Assembly (NCBI RefSeq): GCF_003952385.1
Contig: NZ_CP034444.1
Location: forward strand, 3,348,001 to 3,412,000
Source of the DNA: Mesorhizobium sp. M1D.F.Ca.ET.043.01.1.1
Lineage (GTDB): Bacteria > Pseudomonadota > Alphaproteobacteria > Rhizobiales > Rhizobiaceae
DNA: 64,000 bases
Direction: 5' to 3'
Numbering within the stretch: the stretch's first letter is position 1; every line of letters begins with the position of its first letter. The notes under the pieces are model-generated. The model did no database searches. It was not told the DNA's origin and saw nothing but the letters and a program-made list of their open reading frames with translations. Both the position numbers and the translations under genes were made by a program. Shown here piece after piece: positions 42,986-51,894 of this stretch.

Positions 42986-43660
42986 ATGCGTGAAGGACCC
43001 GACATCGCACGCATCGCCAGCCTGGTCGGCGACCCGGCCCGCGCCAACATGCTCAATGCGCTGATGGGCGGCACGGCGCTGACCGCATCGGAACTGGCCC
43101 TGGAGGCCGGCGTATCGCTGCCCACCGCTTCCTCGCATCTGTCGAAGCTGATGGATGGCGGATTGCTGACGCTCGCGAGCCAGGGTCGCCATCGCTATTA
43201 CGGCCTCGCCGGCCCGCAGGTCGCGGGCATGATCGAGGCGATCATCGGCGTCGCGGAGGCGGTCGGCCCGAAGCGGGTGCGGCCCGGCCCGCGCGACGCG
43301 GCCATGCGCGTGGCTCGCGTTTGCTACGATCACCTCGCCGGCGAGCAGGCGGTGACCATGCTCGACCGCCTCGTCGACAGGAAGCTGCTGCTGCGCGAGG
43401 GGAACGAGATCAGGCTCTCACCCTCGGCTGTTTCGCATTTCGCCGCGCTGGGTATCGCGATCGACAGCAAAGCCAGGCGGCCGGTGTGCCGCGCCTGCCT
43501 CGACTGGAGCGTGCGGCGTTCGCATCTCGCCGGCGCGCTGGGCGCCGCCATCCTCGACAAGGTCATCGCCGAGAAATGGGCGCGGCGCGACAAGGACAGC
43601 CGCGCCGTGGTGTTTTCGCCGAAGGGCAAGCAGGACTTCGAGAGGGTGTTTCTGGCTTAG
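42986..43660 (+). CDS. ArsR family transcriptional regulator
   Basis: 224 residues. N-terminal winged helix: LVGDPARANMLNALMGGTAL, TASELALEAGVSLPTASSHL, then SKLMDGGLLTLASQGRHRYY. The C-terminal half contains CRACLDWSVRRSHLAGALGA and is longer than in metal-sensing ArsR proteins (about 110 residues), so no metal site should be assumed. Start 42986 fits with the HTH. Divergent from NIPSNAP-ABM, with two TTCGAT-cored dyads in between, one of them abutting its own start codon. Confidence 0.9.
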   Translation: MREGPDIARIASLVGDPARANMLNALMGGTALTASELALEAGVSLPTASSHLSKLMDGGLLTLASQGRHRYYGLAGPQVAGMIEAIIGVAEAVGPKRVRPGPRDAAMRVARVCYDHLAGEQAVTMLDRLVDRKLLLREGNEIRLSPSAVSHFAALGIAIDSKARRPVCRACLDWSVRRSHLAGALGAAILDKVIAEKWARRDKDSRAVVFSPKGKQDFERVFLA

Positions 43661-43688
43661 GCGGACAATCTCGCGATGCTGGCGGGAC

Positions 43689-43848
43689 AGCGCCCCCCTC
43701 TGGCCTGCCGGCCATCTCCCCCACAAGGGGGGAGATCAGACGTCACGCCGTCCTTCGCCAATCTCCAACATTGCAGGAAAGGCGCCGCGGGTGAAACTGC
43801 CAATCTCCCCCCTTGTGGGGGAGATGCCCGGCAGGGCAGAGGGGGGCG
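43689..43848. repeat. Palindromic repeat family B, inverted pair
   Basis: The half at 43689-43737 (GCGCCCCCCTCTGGCCTGCC, then CATCTCCCCCACAAGG) is inverse to the half at 43802-43848 (ATCTCCCCCCTTGTGGGGGA, then GCCCGGCAGGGCAGAGGGGG). About 64 bases separate them. The inner stems GGCC(TGCC)GGCC and GCCC(GGCA)GGGC differ but both pair. Confidence 0.8.
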
Positions 43849-43879
43849 CGAAGGATCGCGACGCTGCCGGCGCCTAGGC

Positions 43880-46396
43880 TCACCCCCGCTTCAGCACCTT
43901 CCCCAGCTTGAAGAAATCCTTCCACGGGTCCGCTTTCTTCAGCTCGCCCAGCGTCGTCTCGTCGCCGAGCGGGAAGGCGTTGGGCGCGAGCCCCTTTTCA
44001 AGCTCCGGCCAGGTCACGGGCATTGACACCGTCGCGCCCTTCTTGGCGCGCGACGAGTAGGGCGCCACCGTGGTCGAGCCCCTGCCGTTGCGCAGATAGT
44101 CGATGAAGATTTTTCCTGTGCGCGCCTTCTTCGACAGCGTCGCCGTGTAGCGGTCCGGTGCTGCCTGTTCCAAGGCGCGGGCGAAGTCATGGGCGAAGTC
44201 CTTGACCTCGTCCCAGTCCGCCGACGCCTTGAGCGGCACCAGCACGTGATAGCCCTTGCCGCCGGACGTCTTGACCAGGTTCGGCAGCGACAGCTCGTCA
44301 AGCTGCTTGTGGATGTCGAGCGCCGCCTGGCGCACCATCTTCACATCGACGCCTTCATCCGGGTCGAGGTCGAAGATCACCTGGTCCGGCTTTTCCAGTT
44401 GGTCGATGGTGGAGCCCCAGATATGGACCTCGACCACGCCATACTGGACGAGCGCCGCAAGCCCGTCGAAATCCTTGATGAACAGGATCTCCTCGCCATC
44501 GGTCGGATCCTTCATCCTGGCGATCCTGTCGCTCATGCCGGGCGAGGCGTGTTTCTGGAAGAAGCGCTGCCCGTGGATGCCGTCGGGCGCCCGCACCAGG
44601 CTCAGCGGACGGTTGACGACGAACGGCTCCATGCGCGGCCAGACCAGCGCGTAGTGGTCGAGCAGGTCCTGCTTGGAGACCTTTTCGTCGGGCCACAGCA
44701 GCTTGTCGGGATGTGAGAGCTTTATCGAGGTCATCGCCGTTCCAGCCGAGGCCTTCGGCGCGGCCCTGCCGCCGCCCGATCCTGCTTCGGCCTTGCCGCC
44801 GGTCTTCTTCGGCTTTTCCTGCACGACTTCCTCCGGCGGCTTGTCCTCACGCAACCCCTGGAACGAGGCGTGGCGGATTATACGGTCGGATGTCCAGCTG
44901 CGGAACTCCACTTCGCCGACAAGCTCAGGCTTGACGAAGGTCAGGCCCTTGCCCTTGGGCACGGCGCCGGAGAAGGACGAGTCTTTCGCCTCCAGGCGGT
45001 CGAGCTTCTTCTTCAAATCGGTCAACACCTTGCCGGAAAAGCCGGTGCCGACGCGGCCGGCATAGTTGAGCTTGCCGCCTTCATAATAGCCGACGAGCAG
45101 CAAGCGCAGGCCGCGCCCGGTCTTGTCCGAAGGCAGGTAGCCGCCGATGACGAATTCCTGGCGCAGCGTGCATTTCGACTTGATCCAGCTGAGGCCGCGT
45201 CCGCTGCGGTAAGGCGCGTCGGCGCGCTTCGACACCACGCCTTCGAGGCCCATGCGGCAGACATGCTGCAGTATGACCTTGCCGGGCTCGGAAAAATGGT
45301 CGCTGAAACGCAGCGCCGAATTCTGCGGCTGCTCGCCGAGCAGCTCGGCCAGCGCGTGCTTGCGCTCGACCAGCGGCTCGCGGCGCAGATCCTTGCCGTC
45401 GAGCCGCATCAGGTCGAAGACGTAGTAGATGAAGCGGTCGGTGCGACGGGCGGAGAGATCGGCCTGCAGCAGCGGAAAGGACGACACGCCGCTGTCGGCC
45501 AGCACGACGATCTCGCCGTCGATGACGGCGTCGCGGCATTTGAGGCCGGCAAGCGCCGCGGTGACCGGGCCTTCGAATTTCTTCGTCCAGTCGAGGCCGG
45601 CTCTGGTCAGCAGCCTGACGTCGCTGCCGGCGATCTGCGCCTGCATGCGATAGCCGTCGAATTTCACTTCGTGCAGCCAGTCGTCGCCGGAGGGCGCGTT
45701 CTTTTCCAGCGTCGCGAGCTGCGGCTCGATGAACTCCAGGCGCTTGGCGCGGCCGGCCTTTGCCTTGCGGGCGGCCGGTTTGTTGGAGTGCCAGACCTTC
45801 GGCTTCGCGCCCCTGGCGGCCTTGCCCTCGCCGACCTCCTCGACGGTGAGGCCGGACTTCACCGATTGCGGCTCATCCTTCAGGATGTCCTCGCCGGGAC
45901 GGGCGGCCGCGTCGTCGGACTTGATCAGCAGCCAGTTGTCGCGCTTTTCGCCGCGGCGCGGTTTCAGCCTGACCAGATGCCAGCGCCCGTGCAGCTTGTA
46001 GCCTTCAAGCTCGAAGCTGATATGGCCCTTCTTCATCCCTTGCGCCGGATCGCCTTCCGGGATCCATCTGCCGTCGTCCCAGACGATGACCGAGCCGCCG
46101 CCATACTCGCCCTTCGGAATGGTGCCCTCGAAGGACGCGTAGTCGATCGGGTGGTCCTCGACATGCACGGCCAGCCGCTTCTCGTGCGGATCGAGGCTCG
46201 GGCCGCGCGTCACCGCCCAGCTCCACAGCACGCCGTCATGCTCGAGCCGGAAATCGTAGTGGAGGCGCGTGGCGGCGTGCTTCTGGATGACGTAGATGCC
46301 GCCGGCCTCGCCTGGTCTGTGCCGCGGCACCTTGCCGGCCGGCTCGGCGGTTTTGCGGAAGTCGCGCTTGGCTTGATACTGCTCGAGGCCGGCCAT
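43880..46396 (-). CDS. ligD: ATP-dependent DNA ligase LigD, three-domain
   Basis: 838 residues. Order: 3'-phosphoesterase (about 1-190; HAATRLHYDFRLEHDGVLWS), ATP-dependent ligase (about 225-530; adenylated Lys in HEVKFDGYRM, VIDGEIVVL), then primase/polymerase (about 560-838; VIFDLDPDEGV with metal-binding Asp pair). Works with Ku in non-homologous end joining. A Pro/Lys-rich linker (PPEEVVQEKPKKTGGKAEAG) connects ligase and polymerase. It starts 13 bases after the ku stop, so it is one operon with ku. Confidence 0.96.
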   Translation of the reverse strand: MAGLEQYQAKRDFRKTAEPAGKVPRHRPGEAGGIYVIQKHAATRLHYDFRLEHDGVLWSWAVTRGPSLDPHEKRLAVHVEDHPIDYASFEGTIPKGEYGGGSVIVWDDGRWIPEGDPAQGMKKGHISFELEGYKLHGRWHLVRLKPRRGEKRDNWLLIKSDDAAARPGEDILKDEPQSVKSGLTVEEVGEGKAARGAKPKVWHSNKPAARKAKAGRAKRLEFIEPQLATLEKNAPSGDDWLHEVKFDGYRMQAQIAGSDVRLLTRAGLDWTKKFEGPVTAALAGLKCRDAVIDGEIVVLADSGVSSFPLLQADLSARRTDRFIYYVFDLMRLDGKDLRREPLVERKHALAELLGEQPQNSALRFSDHFSEPGKVILQHVCRMGLEGVVSKRADAPYRSGRGLSWIKSKCTLRQEFVIGGYLPSDKTGRGLRLLLVGYYEGGKLNYAGRVGTGFSGKVLTDLKKKLDRLEAKDSSFSGAVPKGKGLTFVKPELVGEVEFRSWTSDRIIRHASFQGLREDKPPEEVVQEKPKKTGGKAEAGSGGGRAAPKASAGTAMTSIKLSHPDKLLWPDEKVSKQDLLDHYALVWPRMEPFVVNRPLSLVRAPDGIHGQRFFQKHASPGMSDRIARMKDPTDGEEILFIKDFDGLAALVQYGVVEVHIWGSTIDQLEKPDQVIFDLDPDEGVDVKMVRQAALDIHKQLDELSLPNLVKTSGGKGYHVLVPLKASADWDEVKDFAHDFARALEQAAPDRYTATLSKKARTGKIFIDYLRNGRGSTTVAPYSSRAKKGATVSMPVTWPELEKGLAPNAFPLGDETTLGELKKADPWKDFFKLGKVLKRG

Positions 46397-46408
46397 GGCA
46401 TCCTGCTC

Positions 46409-47290
46409 CTATGCGGATTTGCGCCTTTTATGCTTGTTATGACCGGCCGCGGCGGCCTTGGCCTTCGTCCGCGCCGACGCTTTCGATGAAGATTTGCCGG
46501 CCTTGCCGCCGCCTTCCGCGTTGAGACTCTTCTTCAGAGCGTCGAACAGGTTGACGACATTGGACGGCTTCGGCGGCGCCTTGGCCTTGGGAGCCTTCTT
46601 GCCGGCCTTCTTGGCGCGGATCAATTCGAGCAGCGCGTCCTCATAGCGGTCTTCGAACTTCGAAGCGTCGAACTTCGTCTTCTTGCTGTCGATGATGTGC
46701 CGCGCGAGATCGATCATCTCGTCATCGGTCCTGGTTGCCTTGATGTCGTCGAAGACCGTCTCGGGCTGGCGCACGGTGTCGTCGTAGCGCAGCGTCGTCA
46801 GCACCATGCCCTTGCCGAGCGGTTCCAAGACGACCGGGCGCTCGCGTTGATAGAGCACGATGCGCGCGAGGCCGGCCATCTTCTTCGCCGCCATGGCGTC
46901 GCGGATGACGGCGAACGCCTCTTCCGACACCTCGTCCGCCGGCGAGACATAGTAGGGCGTGTCGAGATAAATCTGCTCGATCGAGGATTTCTCGACGAAG
47001 CCGTCGAGGCTCATCGTATGCGAGGACTCGATCTGCACCGCCTCGATCTCGTCCTCCTCGATATGGACGAAGTCGCCGTCGCTGACCTCATAGCCCTTGA
47101 TCTCGTCGCCTTCCTCCAGCGGCTTGCCGGTTTCGGCATCGACATAGATGCGTTTGACGGTGTTGCCGGTCTTGCGGTTGAGAATGCGGAACGAAACCTT
47201 CTCGGCATGGGTGACGACGTTGGTCAGCTCGATGGCGCAAGTGACCAGCGACAGTTTCAGATAACCCTTCCAGGCGGGGCGCGGTGCCAT
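46409..47290 (-). CDS. ku: Ku protein for non-homologous end joining
   Basis: 293 residues, homodimeric ring that loads on broken DNA ends and recruits LigD. Core begins RPAWKGYLKLSLVTCAIELT, followed by HIEEDEIEAVQIESSHTMSL and HIIDSKKTKFDASKFEDRYE. The Lys-rich tail (SSSKASARTKAKAAAAGHNK) is the usual DNA-binding extension. The start at 47290 (MAPRPAWKG) agrees with the family; the frame is open further but not conserved. Between DUF892 and ligD on the same strand. Confidence 0.96.
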   Translation of the reverse strand: MAPRPAWKGYLKLSLVTCAIELTNVVTHAEKVSFRILNRKTGNTVKRIYVDAETGKPLEEGDEIKGYEVSDGDFVHIEEDEIEAVQIESSHTMSLDGFVEKSSIEQIYLDTPYYVSPADEVSEEAFAVIRDAMAAKKMAGLARIVLYQRERPVVLEPLGKGMVLTTLRYDDTVRQPETVFDDIKATRTDDEMIDLARHIIDSKKTKFDASKFEDRYEDALLELIRAKKAGKKAPKAKAPPKPSNVVNLFDALKKSLNAEGGGKAGKSSSKASARTKAKAAAAGHNKHKRRKSA

Positions 47291-47392
47291 TGCGAGCTCC
47301 TGCTGCGAACTCCTGCGCGGTGCGATCTCAATCGCAACGGATGGGGCTCGCTTGGGTTCCGGGGCCCGCGCCTGTCGTTGCGGCATCGCCCA

Positions 47393-47896
47393 TCAGGCCG
47401 CCAGCAGGTTGATCCTGTTTTGCGCTATCTCGGTGAGCTTGCGGTCGGTCGCCTGCTCTTCCTTGAGGTTCTTGGCCAGCACGTTGGCGCAGTCGCTGCG
47501 GCCGAGCTGCTTGGCCCAGGCGATCAGTGTGCCGTAGCGCGTCATCTCGTAATGCTCGACCGCCTGCGCGGACGCGATCAGCGCGGCGTCGAGAACCTCC
47601 TTGTCGTCGATATCGCCGCTCACCTCATCGGCCTCCTCGAGGATGCCGTCGATGGCGGGGCAGCTGACCGCCTTGGCCTTGACGCCGTGCAGCTCGAACA
47701 CCTGCTCGACCCGGTCGACATGGCCCCTGGTCTGCTCGAGGTGTTTTTCGAAGCCGGCCTTCAGCTGCGGATCGGTCGCCGCGCCGATCATCTTCGGCAG
47801 GGCCCGCTCGATCTGCTTCTCGGCATAGTAGATGTCGCGCAGCATATGGATGAAGAGATCGTCCAGCGTCTTGATGTCTTTCGAAAAGAAACCCAT
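47393..47896 (-). CDS. DUF892 ferritin-like stress protein, YciE/YciF-type
   Basis: 167 residues, helical bundle: DLFIHMLRDIYYAEKQIERA, LKAGFEKHLEQTRGHVDRVE, ALIASAQAVEHYEMTRYGTL. DUF892 proteins have a di-metal-like bundle and are induced by osmotic or general stress. Start 47896 (MGFFSKDIKTLDD). An EcfG-type promoter 84-108 bases upstream points to the general stress response. The ku gene starts 103 bases after its stop, so the whole cluster could share this promoter. Confidence 0.92.
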   Translation of the reverse strand: MGFFSKDIKTLDDLFIHMLRDIYYAEKQIERALPKMIGAATDPQLKAGFEKHLEQTRGHVDRVEQVFELHGVKAKAVSCPAIDGILEEADEVSGDIDDKEVLDAALIASAQAVEHYEMTRYGTLIAWAKQLGRSDCANVLAKNLKEEQATDRKLTEIAQNRINLLAA

Positions 47897-47979
47897 GGCT
47901 TTGCCTTCCATAGCTTGGTCCGGATCGGGAAATTCAATCGGCGGCGCGGCCGCCCTCGCCGCGCGGGCTCGAAGGAATC

Positions 47980-48004
47980 AACGTGTCCCTTCCTGGCCGG
48001 TTCC
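47980..48004 (-). promoter_or_regulatory. EcfG-type general stress promoter
   Basis: On the reverse strand GGAAC, 16 bases, then CGTT: an exact match to the alphaproteobacterial EcfG/RpoE2 promoter consensus (GGAAC-N16/17-cGTT). It directs transcription into DUF892 and perhaps ku-ligD. The rest of the 390-base gap up to the small gene at 48287 shows only a TGTGA/TCACA dyad near 48093 and no gene. Confidence 0.75.
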
Positions 48005-48286
48005 TGAACCTTTCTGGATGCGCAAGGAAATTTCCGGGCGGCGGCCGGACGTGAAACAGAACCGCGTCCAAGCGACATCGAGACGAAACATATGTGATGC
48101 AAAAGTCACACAAGCCGGAATCACGACAAAAGGCGTGGAAAGACCGCGAATCAGCCGCATTCCAGCCACGAAGCAACGTGTTTCGGACCAGAAATTAACA
48201 TCGCGTTCACCGACTATTCACGCCTCGACGCTATGTTCTCGGACAATTCGGAAGGGACATCCGAAAACGGGACAGGGACAGGTAAA

Positions 48287-48433
48287 ATGACCTTCTGGAA
48301 CCACATCGCCGGCTATGCCGCCGCCATCCGCGAATTCGTCGCGCCGACCTATCGGCCCGAGCGCTACTACATGCGCGGTCCCGGTCCGGCCTGCGCGCGG
48401 CGCGGCAACTCGCTCGGCATCGGCACGAACTGA
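48287..48433 (+). CDS. Small hypothetical protein, 48 residues
   Basis: MTFWNHIAGYAAAIREFVAP, then TYRPERYYMRGPGPACARRG. Aromatic- and Arg-rich, no membrane helix or known domain. ACAGGTAAA just upstream is a passable ribosome site. A weak case, given as a candidate only; nothing around it identifies a function. Confidence 0.4.
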   Translation: MTFWNHIAGYAAAIREFVAPTYRPERYYMRGPGPACARRGNSLGIGTN

Positions 48434-48612
48434 TCGTCATGCTCGACAGCCGCCACAACAGCCGGATCTGCAAGCCGGCCGCCGACACCCGCGCCACGAC
48501 CTATCGTGACGAGCGCCCCGCCGTCGCCGACGGCAGACGTGCGACAACGCCGCGACTTTGACGCCGCCGCCGGCTGGCTTAGTGTCTGAAGGCACAAGCA
48601 GCCGGGGCCGAC

Positions 48613-49065
48613 ATGACCGACCTGCCCGAACCGAAGCGTCCCCTTATCCCAGGCCAGGCCTATGCCGCTGACCAGCCGTTGATCGTCTTCGACGGCGTCT
48701 GCGTGTTCTGCTCGGGCTTCGTCCAGACGATCGTCAAGCTCGACCGCGACAAGCGCTTCCGCTTCGCCACGGCGCAATCGCCGTTCGGCGAGGCGCTGTT
48801 TCGCAAATACGGCCTGCCGACCGACAATTACGAAACCAATCTCGCCGTCATCGACGGCGAAGCCTTCACGAAGCTCGACAGTTTCGTCGCCGTCATGGCC
48901 GCGCTTGGCTGGCCGTGGCGCGCCGCAAGGCTGCTGCTCGTCCTGCCGCGGCCGCTGCGCGACTGGCTTTACGACCGCGTCGCCAAGAACCGCTACGCGC
49001 TGTTCGGCAGGAAGGACAGTTGCGACATTCCTTCGGCCGAGTTGCGGGAGCGGTTGATCGGCTAG
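48613..49065 (+). CDS. DCC family thiol-disulfide oxidoreductase-like protein
   Basis: 150 residues of DUF393. The signature D-G-x-C-x-x-C occurs in VFDGVCVFCSGFVQTIVKLD at about 24-43; LPTDNYETNLAVIDGEAFTK and DWLYDRVAKNRYALFGRK are also family features. Thioredoxin-like, presumed cytosolic redox role. Single gene, with a repeat directly after its stop codon. Confidence 0.9.
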   Translation: MTDLPEPKRPLIPGQAYAADQPLIVFDGVCVFCSGFVQTIVKLDRDKRFRFATAQSPFGEALFRKYGLPTDNYETNLAVIDGEAFTKLDSFVAVMAALGWPWRAARLLLVLPRPLRDWLYDRVAKNRYALFGRKDSCDIPSAELRERLIG

Positions 49066-49066
49066 G

Positions 49067-49125
49067 GCAATTCCGGGAAAACGCGAAACGGTTTTCCGTC
49101 CGGAAGTGCGTAAAAGCAAATACTT
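49067..49125 (+). repeat. Repeat family E, forward copy
   Basis: GCAATTCCGGGAAAACGCG, ACGGTTTTCCGTCCGGAAG, then CGTAAAAGCAAATACT. An inverse copy lies at 54793-54850. CGGTTTTCCG-type inner palindrome is conserved in both. It starts immediately after the DCC stop codon. Confidence 0.75.
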
Positions 49126-49183
49126 AGAGAGCGGTTCGGCGATTCTCTGAATCGCTGAAACGCTCCGGACCGGTTGCCGTACG

Positions 49184-49561
49184 CTATCGCGGCTGGCTCG
49201 CGCCGTTGCAAGGTTCGAGCACCGTCGTCTCTCCCGCTGCCTTGCCCAGCTCGCGACAGCCCTCGGCCGTGCACAGCGTCCAGCCTGCCCCGGTGGCGCC
49301 GGACGCTGCGAGCACCAGGCGCGGCTGGGATCCGATCCGCGGCGAATAGATCCACCAGCCGTCGCGCAGCACCGAGCCCTCGGGCGGTTCCATGCCGGCG
49401 CCGGAGCCCTTGACCCGCGCCTCGACGAGCCGAAGCCCGGCAGGCGTGACTTTCCAGTCCTCCTGCCAGCGCGTCCGCTCCACCGAATGCGTCCAGGACA
49501 AAGTGAAGGCGGCGACGGCGAGCGTCACCGTCTTGCCGGCGGCGAGGATGCACAGGCTCAT
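49184..49561 (-). CDS. DUF1850 protein linked to TRAP transporter
   Basis: 125 residues. Hydrophobic N-terminus (ILAAGKTVTLAVAAFTLSW), then SWTHSVERTRWQEDWKVTPA and GLRLVEARVKGSGAGMEPPE, the DUF1850 hallmark. Such genes accompany TAXI-type TRAP transporters, and here it follows the fused permease by 82 bases on the same strand. Probably periplasmic or membrane-anchored accessory. Precise role unknown. Confidence 0.88.
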   Translation of the reverse strand: MSLCILAAGKTVTLAVAAFTLSWTHSVERTRWQEDWKVTPAGLRLVEARVKGSGAGMEPPEGSVLRDGWWIYSPRIGSQPRLVLAASGATGAGWTLCTAEGCRELGKAAGETTVLEPCNGASQPR

Positions 49562-49580
49562 GCGAAACTATTCATTGCTT

Positions 49581-49651
49581 GAGCATGATCTTTTTTCGAA
49601 AATCGGACGCCTCTTTTTGCGTTCGCTGACCTTCGGTTCGGGGTCATGCTC
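49581..49651. repeat. Inverted repeat GAGCATGATC, family D
   Basis: GAGCATGATC at the left is matched by GGGTCATGCTC at the right, with an inner CGAAAATCGG/CCGAAGG-like part. It overlaps the stop codon of the TRAP permease, inside the permease-DUF1850 unit. Confidence 0.65.
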
Positions 49652-51734
49652 TGGCGGACGCCTGGCGCGCGCGCCAGCAGTGCCAGCCGATCCAGAGAAG
49701 CGCCAGCGCCCAGCCGGCTTCGTCGGTGAGCGGCAGCGCCGCGACCAGGAGCACGCCGGCGGCGAAGGCTGCGAGGCGCTCCCACCAGGCCATGCGCCGG
49801 GCGAGGAAGCCGACCGCGGCCGCCCCCCACAGCACAATGCCCATGCAGGCCTTGACGACGATGTAGGCGACCTCGACCGGGTAGCCGAACTGGGCAGCGA
49901 TCGGGCCGGCATCCTGCAGCATCAGCGCCGGCGTGTAGACGGCCATGAACGGCACGACGAAGCCGGCGATGGCGAGCTTGGTGGCCTGGATGCCGATCTT
50001 GAGGCCGCTTTCCCGGGCCATGGGCGCGGCGGCGAAGGCGGCGAGCGCCACCGGCGGGGTGAGGTCGGCCATGATGCCGAAATAGAAGACGAACATGTGG
50101 CTGACGATGAGCGGCACGCCGAGCGACAGAAGCGCCGGGCCGGCGAGCGAGGAGGTGATGATGTAATTGGGGATTGTCGGGATGCCCATGCCGAGCACCA
50201 GGCAGGTGAGCATGGTCAGCACCAGAGACAGGAACAGGTTGTTCTCGCCGATGGAGATGATCCAGCCGATGAAGGTCGAGGCGATGCCGGTCAGCGTCAG
50301 CGTGCCGATGACGATGCCGACGATGGCGCAGGCGATGCCGACCGGCAGCGCGTTCTTGGCCCCTTCGGCAAGCGAATCGACGCAGATGCGCAGCGTCTCG
50401 CGGCCGCCCTTGAAGGTGACGCAGGCGACGATGAGCGCCGCGATGACGAGGCTCAGGACGTTGACGCCGAAGCGCATGAAGGAGGCGGCGGCAAGCCCGA
50501 GCGCCAGCCAGAAGACGACGCGGAAGGCGAACGGCCCGATCAAGGCCGCCAGCGGCGTGCCGAGGATCAGCACGATTGTCAGCGCCAGGCCCATGGTGCC
50601 GGCGAAGATTGGCGTGTAGCCGGCAAAGAGCAGGTAGACCAGCACGGCGAGCGGCAGCACCAGCGGCCAGTGTTTTCGCACCGCCTCCCAGGGATTGGGG
50701 AGCTCCGCCTTGGCCATGCCGTGCAGGCCGGCCTTGCCGGCTTCCAGATGCACCTGCCAGAAACAGGCGCCGAAATAGAGCATCGCCGGGATGATCGCCG
50801 CCTTCACGACCTCGGCGTAAGGGATGTTCAGCGTCTCGGCCATGATGAAGGCCACCGCGCCCATCACCGGCGGCATGATTTGGCCGCCCATCGATGAGGT
50901 CGCCTCGACGGCTCCGGCAAAGGCCGAGCGGAAGCCGAAGCGTTTCATCAGCGGGATGGTGAACTGGCCGCTCGCCACGACATTGGCGACGCCCGAACCG
51001 GAGATGGTGCCCATCAGCGCCGAGGAGAGCACGCAGACCTGCGCCGGGCCGCCGCGCCAGGAGCCGACCAGGCCGAGCGCGAAATCGTTGAACAGCGCGA
51101 TCATGCCGGCGCGTTCGAGAAAGGCGGCGAAGACGACGAAGATGAAGATATAGGCCGCCGAGACATAGACCGGCGTGCCGTATATGCCCTCGGTGCCAAA
51201 GGCGAAGGTGTCGACGAGCTGCGCGAAATCATAGCCGCGATGGATGAAGGGCGGCGGCAGGTGATTGCCGACGAAGCAATAGGCGAGAAAGAGGAAGGCG
51301 ATGACCGCGAGCGGCAGCCCCATCAGCCGCCGAGCCGCCTCGAAGACCAGCACCACGAGCAGGGCGCCGACGATCAGGTCCGGCGTGGTGAGGAAGCCGG
51401 AGCGGCGGATGAGGTCGGCGTAGAATATCCAGTTGTAGAGGCCGGTGGCGAAGCCCAGCGCGCCAAGCGTCCAGAACAAGGCCTTCGCCGGCATGCCGGC
51501 GGCGCGCAGATTGGCGATCAGGCCGAAGCCGAGCAGCAGCAGGAAGCCGACATGCATGGCGCGCACCACCTGGCTGGGCAGGCTGCCATAGGCGGCGATG
51601 TAGATCTGGAAGACGGAAAAGGCGACGGCGATCAGGAAGGCCGCCTTGCCGGCGATGCCTTCGCCGAAGCCCGGCGGAAGGCCTTCAAGAGGCTCTTCGA
51701 CAGTCGGAGAAAGAACGGTCGGGGTTTCGGTCAT
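49644..51734 (-). CDS. TRAP transporter fused permease (DctQ-DctM), TAXI-type
   Basis: 696 residues, about 17-18 membrane spans: the small DctQ-type subunit in front and the large DctM-type subunit with two inverted halves. ALMGTISGSGVANVVASGQF and TSSMGGQIMPPVMGAVAFIM are the usual DctM signatures, repeated in GMGIPTIPNYIITSSLAGPA. Ion-coupled uptake of an organic acid or amino acid with the TAXI binding protein encoded at 51895-52854. Its stop lies in the family D repeat. Confidence 0.94.
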   Translation of the reverse strand: MTETPTVLSPTVEEPLEGLPPGFGEGIAGKAAFLIAVAFSVFQIYIAAYGSLPSQVVRAMHVGFLLLLGFGLIANLRAAGMPAKALFWTLGALGFATGLYNWIFYADLIRRSGFLTTPDLIVGALLVVLVFEAARRLMGLPLAVIAFLFLAYCFVGNHLPPPFIHRGYDFAQLVDTFAFGTEGIYGTPVYVSAAYIFIFVVFAAFLERAGMIALFNDFALGLVGSWRGGPAQVCVLSSALMGTISGSGVANVVASGQFTIPLMKRFGFRSAFAGAVEATSSMGGQIMPPVMGAVAFIMAETLNIPYAEVVKAAIIPAMLYFGACFWQVHLEAGKAGLHGMAKAELPNPWEAVRKHWPLVLPLAVLVYLLFAGYTPIFAGTMGLALTIVLILGTPLAALIGPFAFRVVFWLALGLAAASFMRFGVNVLSLVIAALIVACVTFKGGRETLRICVDSLAEGAKNALPVGIACAIVGIVIGTLTLTGIASTFIGWIISIGENNLFLSLVLTMLTCLVLGMGIPTIPNYIITSSLAGPALLSLGVPLIVSHMFVFYFGIMADLTPPVALAAFAAAPMARESGLKIGIQATKLAIAGFVVPFMAVYTPALMLQDAGPIAAQFGYPVEVAYIVVKACMGIVLWGAAAVGFLARRMAWWERLAAFAAGVLLVAALPLTDEAGWALALLWIGWHCWRARQASARA

Positions 51735-51747
51735 TTGACGAGTTCCT

Positions 51748-51893
51748 GACGTCCCTCTCCCTGGAGGGCCCCTGGAGGGAGGGTACCGAGCGGAGCGAGG
51801 CGGAGGGTCGCCGCAACCGCCGCGACCTTCGCCTCAGACGATGGAGCGTGTCGCCGAGGACCCTTCCCGGCCTGGGGCCACCTCAGGGGGAGG
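51748..51893. repeat. Possible palindromic repeat between TRAP genes
   Basis: CCCTCTCCCTGGAGGGCCCC and GGAGGGAGGG at the left; CCGAGCGGAGCGAGG then GGAGGGTCGCCG. At the right GGACCCTTCCCGGCC and CTCAGGGGGAGGG. Less regular than the other families and the assignment is tentative. Confidence 0.4.
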
Positions 51894-51894
51894 G

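Noticed and set aside
48093..48110. CRP-like site TGTGA...TCACA in the DUF892 upstream gap
   Set aside because: The spacer is 8 rather than 6 bases and the site fits no nearby promoter well.
48439..48561. Forty-codon open frame directly after the 48-residue gene
   Set aside because: No ribosome site, Arg/Thr/Ala-rich composition and no recognisable feature; likely chance.
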